Of a DNA stretch of 64,000 bases, positions 61,301 to 64,000 are shown piece after piece. How positions within the stretch are numbered: position 1 is the first letter of the stretch; the number at the start of each line of letters is the position of its first letter. A program made the position numbers and the translations under genes. The stretch lies in NCBI GenBank assembly GCA_018873245.2, contig JAEMBT020000005.1, forward strand, positions 2,838,001 to 2,902,000. The letters run 5' to 3'. The stretch comes from Archegozetes longisetosus. Taxonomy: Eukaryota > Arthropoda > Arachnida > Sarcoptiformes > Trhypochthoniidae. Below the pieces are notes generated by a model, which saw only the letters and a list, made by a program, of their open reading frames with translations, was not told the origin of the DNA and ran no database searches.

Positions 61301-64000
61301 CTAAAATTGAACCAAAAGAAAGCATTACTTTAGCGAACTACTAATAAATTAAGTTTTCATTTGAGGACAGTTCTGAAGAGAGACGTTAAATCCATGAGAA
61401 AAAGTGGACAACTGTGGCAAAAGTGAACGTTTAGTAGGTTTTTAGGCATTAACAGTAAAGCCTCTGGTCTAGACATTTATAGGTCATTATTGAAAAGTTA
61501 GTGGACCAGACCAGACCTTGAGTTTAGGTACCAAAAGAACATTCGCTTCGCTCATATAAATATTAACAAATACTAAATTCACAAACAGTCACTCTTAGCG
61601 GAACAGTTACTGACTGTTCTACCGACTGCTCAGTTACTGACTGCTCAGTTACTGACTGTTCAATTGCCTGTCGGTCTAAAAGTTATGCGTAAAGTCCTTC
61701 CAACTGACCATAAGTTGTTTACAACTGTTATTGATATTGCAAGTACTAACTGTTGTAATCATATTTGGGTCAACCGGATGACCATCATTGCCATCAATAC
61801 ATAAGTTAAGAGCTGAAGAGCTACAAAATAATGCATTTGCTCTTTTGTTACTGTAATTCAGTAATAATACAATACAGTAATCACTCATTCAATCGAATTC
61901 ATTCATCATCAAAATCGAATTTACCATATTTTGACCGAAGGACAGTTGACAATATATATGTATTAGAATGTAAAAATAAGAGAAAACCACTCATAGGCAG
62001 CTGCATACATGTTGCACAGTCCAGATGAAAATACTTTCAATTTGATTGCCTACTAATCTAATATCTGTTCAATTTTAACTATTTTAACTATTTTAACTGT
62101 TTTATACCAAAATACGACCGAAAAATAATTAAGAAAAATATTCTATCCAAACGAAGATACAAAATCATAGTTGTTGAATTGAGGTTGACTTTGGCCTGTT
62201 GGTTAGACCAGTGGACTAACAAGACTAACAAGACTGACAAGATTGTTTATTTTAGATAAGGTTTTGATGATGTGACTTGAGTTGACTTTACTATTTTGTG
62301 AAAACATAATTGGAAAACACAAGTCACATATATGGTTGAAATCAGTGTTTGATAAGAAACTAATATTATTACGGATACAAATATAATCTGCTATTTATTT
62401 CTTTTACTCAAAAATCAATTTAAAGCCTTTACGAATTTGTAAGATTGCACAATATTCGTGTTGTTATCATAGCAATAAGGGTAATGGTGAAGCGGCAATG
62501 TGGAGAAGATTGTTGTTTGTACGAACGTTATGCAAGATATGCATATGTGTTACCAATCAAATAGACATATTGCAGTCAACTCAATTGAACCAAAATGGCT
62601 AAAACCAAACATATGCATAAAAACAAACGCATCGCTAATACATTTGCTAATAGGAAACTTCAATCCCAGGTCTCACAATTGCTCGACGAGTTGGTCTCTT
62701 TTGGTAGGAGTCTTGTACCTCATAGTAGATCATTATATATGATTCCCTACAATCAATTCCCTAATCGAATGTAGTCTAATGTGATGCCAACAGAACTACA
62801 GACTACTGGCTCTGAAATGACAAAAGAAGCCCAAAAGGGAGAAGAAAAGAATGCGTTCAAGGCATTGATAGTGATTGCGAAAGCATCGAGTTGGGGTATT
62901 ATTGCTGATCAGCCTGACATAACTCTGTATTCTGATCAGCCCGGCATAGCTCTCTACTCTGGTATTGTACCAAAACTAAACTTAGCTGCTCTACTCTTGT
63001 TCAACTGTAGGAATTGAGGTTTGGGTGTGGGTCGAAATGCAAGTTGAAGTTGTGATCTGATCTGATTTGATGTGAACTGTAGTGTACTATAGTGTACACG
63101 TGTGTTTTGTCAGAGACGAACACTCAAAGCATTACATAAGCAAATACAGTACTAACAGTAGAACTACTGGCATAAGAAAGCAGTGCAACAGCAGTATAAA
63201 GACTCTCAAACCCTACACCGAATCTTCTATAATTAGCTGGTCTGCAGCAGGACCTGACCTTAACTGGCGAAGTAGCCTAAAACGTTATTTTTAGCTAAAC
63301 TACTATCAAGCAAACATAAGTTGATCCATACACACGTTATTCAGCTATACAGCTATACTGTTAACAGCTAACAGTATGCACTATAAGCTCAAATTCAGCT
63401 CAAATGAATGCATCCGCCAAACAGAGGCAAAGCAAATCCACTTCTTGGCATAACTACGCTTTACTTTTAGGTACCTTATGATGCGATAACATAACTCATG
63501 ATAAAAGTGCGTAATATAAACATTGGCGAACACAAACCTACAACTAACTAATGCACCTCTGAAAATGCCCAAAGTTGGCGCTATCCAATATAAACCTACT
63601 CACAGGGCAGAGATGGCTATTCAATCAACCATTGTTCAGTTTGGGTGGTTATCAGGTCAACAAAAGGACAAAATTGATCTGATATGAAAGCAACACCCGA
63701 TTTGCTGCCTACTATATTCCAACCTGTACTTAATGATGCGCTCAATAATATTTAATTGTGACAAATGTCATTAGAGAAAAACCTTTCCAACTGACGACTG
63801 AATATCTGGAGACATACTGTTGGAGAAGATGAAGGAATAAAAGCCAAATAAAAGCATTGCTGGCAAGTAGGCTGAAGCAGTAATTTTTAGTAAAGTGAAT
63901 GTTCGTCAGCTGCGGTAGCTTCGCTTCAAGTTTACAATCTCTTGCAAAACGTCAGTTATAACTTTGCATACTTGCAGCAGCACTTATATACCATTCAGCG
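61301..64000. other. Upstream intron 1 of BCL11 and right edge of window
   Basis: The exon 2 acceptor needs an upstream coding exon, so at least part of this is intron. I searched the minus strand for an MSRRKQ-like start and saw none. Short repeats only: 61602-61662, 62068-62103 (ATTTTAACT)n, and 62205-62240 (GACTAACAA)n. No gene supported. Confidence 0.55.
61602..61662. repeat. Tandem repeat of about 15 bp, CAGTTACTGACTGTT
   Basis: Four imperfect copies (CAGTTACTGACTG, with CGACTGCT variants). Confidence 0.85.

Overview
The window is nuclear DNA from an arthropod, most likely a mite (Acari). It is strongly AT-rich. Its genes have mostly short introns (about 50-100 b) with GT..AG borders and animal-type protein families: a chitin-binding cuticle protein, multi-CRD galectin, BCL11-type zinc-finger factor, PHR-domain BTB protein and PEX10. 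The arthropod call rests on the Rebers-Riddiford cuticle protein; 'mite' is an inference from overall style and could be wrong at the order level.

Layout. 1-5,956 (-): 5' end of a NUP133 gene, with exons 1 and 2 at the right, exon 3 running off the left edge, and a 5.5 kb intron holding a pogo-like MITE and a second inverted-repeat element. 6,415-8,151 (-): DDX55 RNA helicase. 8,477-10,712 (+): glucocerebrosidase, divergent from DDX55. 11,017-14,771 (+): hnRNP L, in which I cannot find RRM1. 14,874-15,716 (-): ZNRD2. 16,102-16,745: a decayed inverted duplication. 17,004-18,157 (-): AHSA1. 18,738-20,770 (+): ALDH6A1 with two single-base frameshifts. 21,578-22,337 (-): cuticle protein. 23,386-24,159 (+): DMAC2L/ATP5S. 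24,429-24,748 (-): TMEM258. 25,248-25,775 (+): LIN52. 26,318-31,866 (-): BTBD3/6-like. 32,731-33,387 (+): orphan four-TM protein. 33,603-37,083 (-): three-CRD galectin. 37,775-38,677 (-): PEX10.

38,678-55,592 is a 17 kb stretch with no gene I can support. It is rich in microsatellites and short tandem arrays. It ends at 55,593-61,300 (-), the last two coding exons of a BCL11A/B homologue whose first exon lies to the right of, or hidden in, 61,301-64,000.

The genes are unrelated housekeeping functions: nuclear pore, ribosome biogenesis, lysosome, splicing, chaperone, valine catabolism, mitochondrial complex assembly, N-glycosylation, DREAM complex and peroxisome import. They are packed head-to-head or tail-to-tail, followed by a developmental transcription factor in a gene desert. 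All exon structures were assembled by hand from splice sites, reading phase and remembered family sequence; none was checked by alignment software or transcripts. No CRISPR, rRNA or tRNA gene was recognised.
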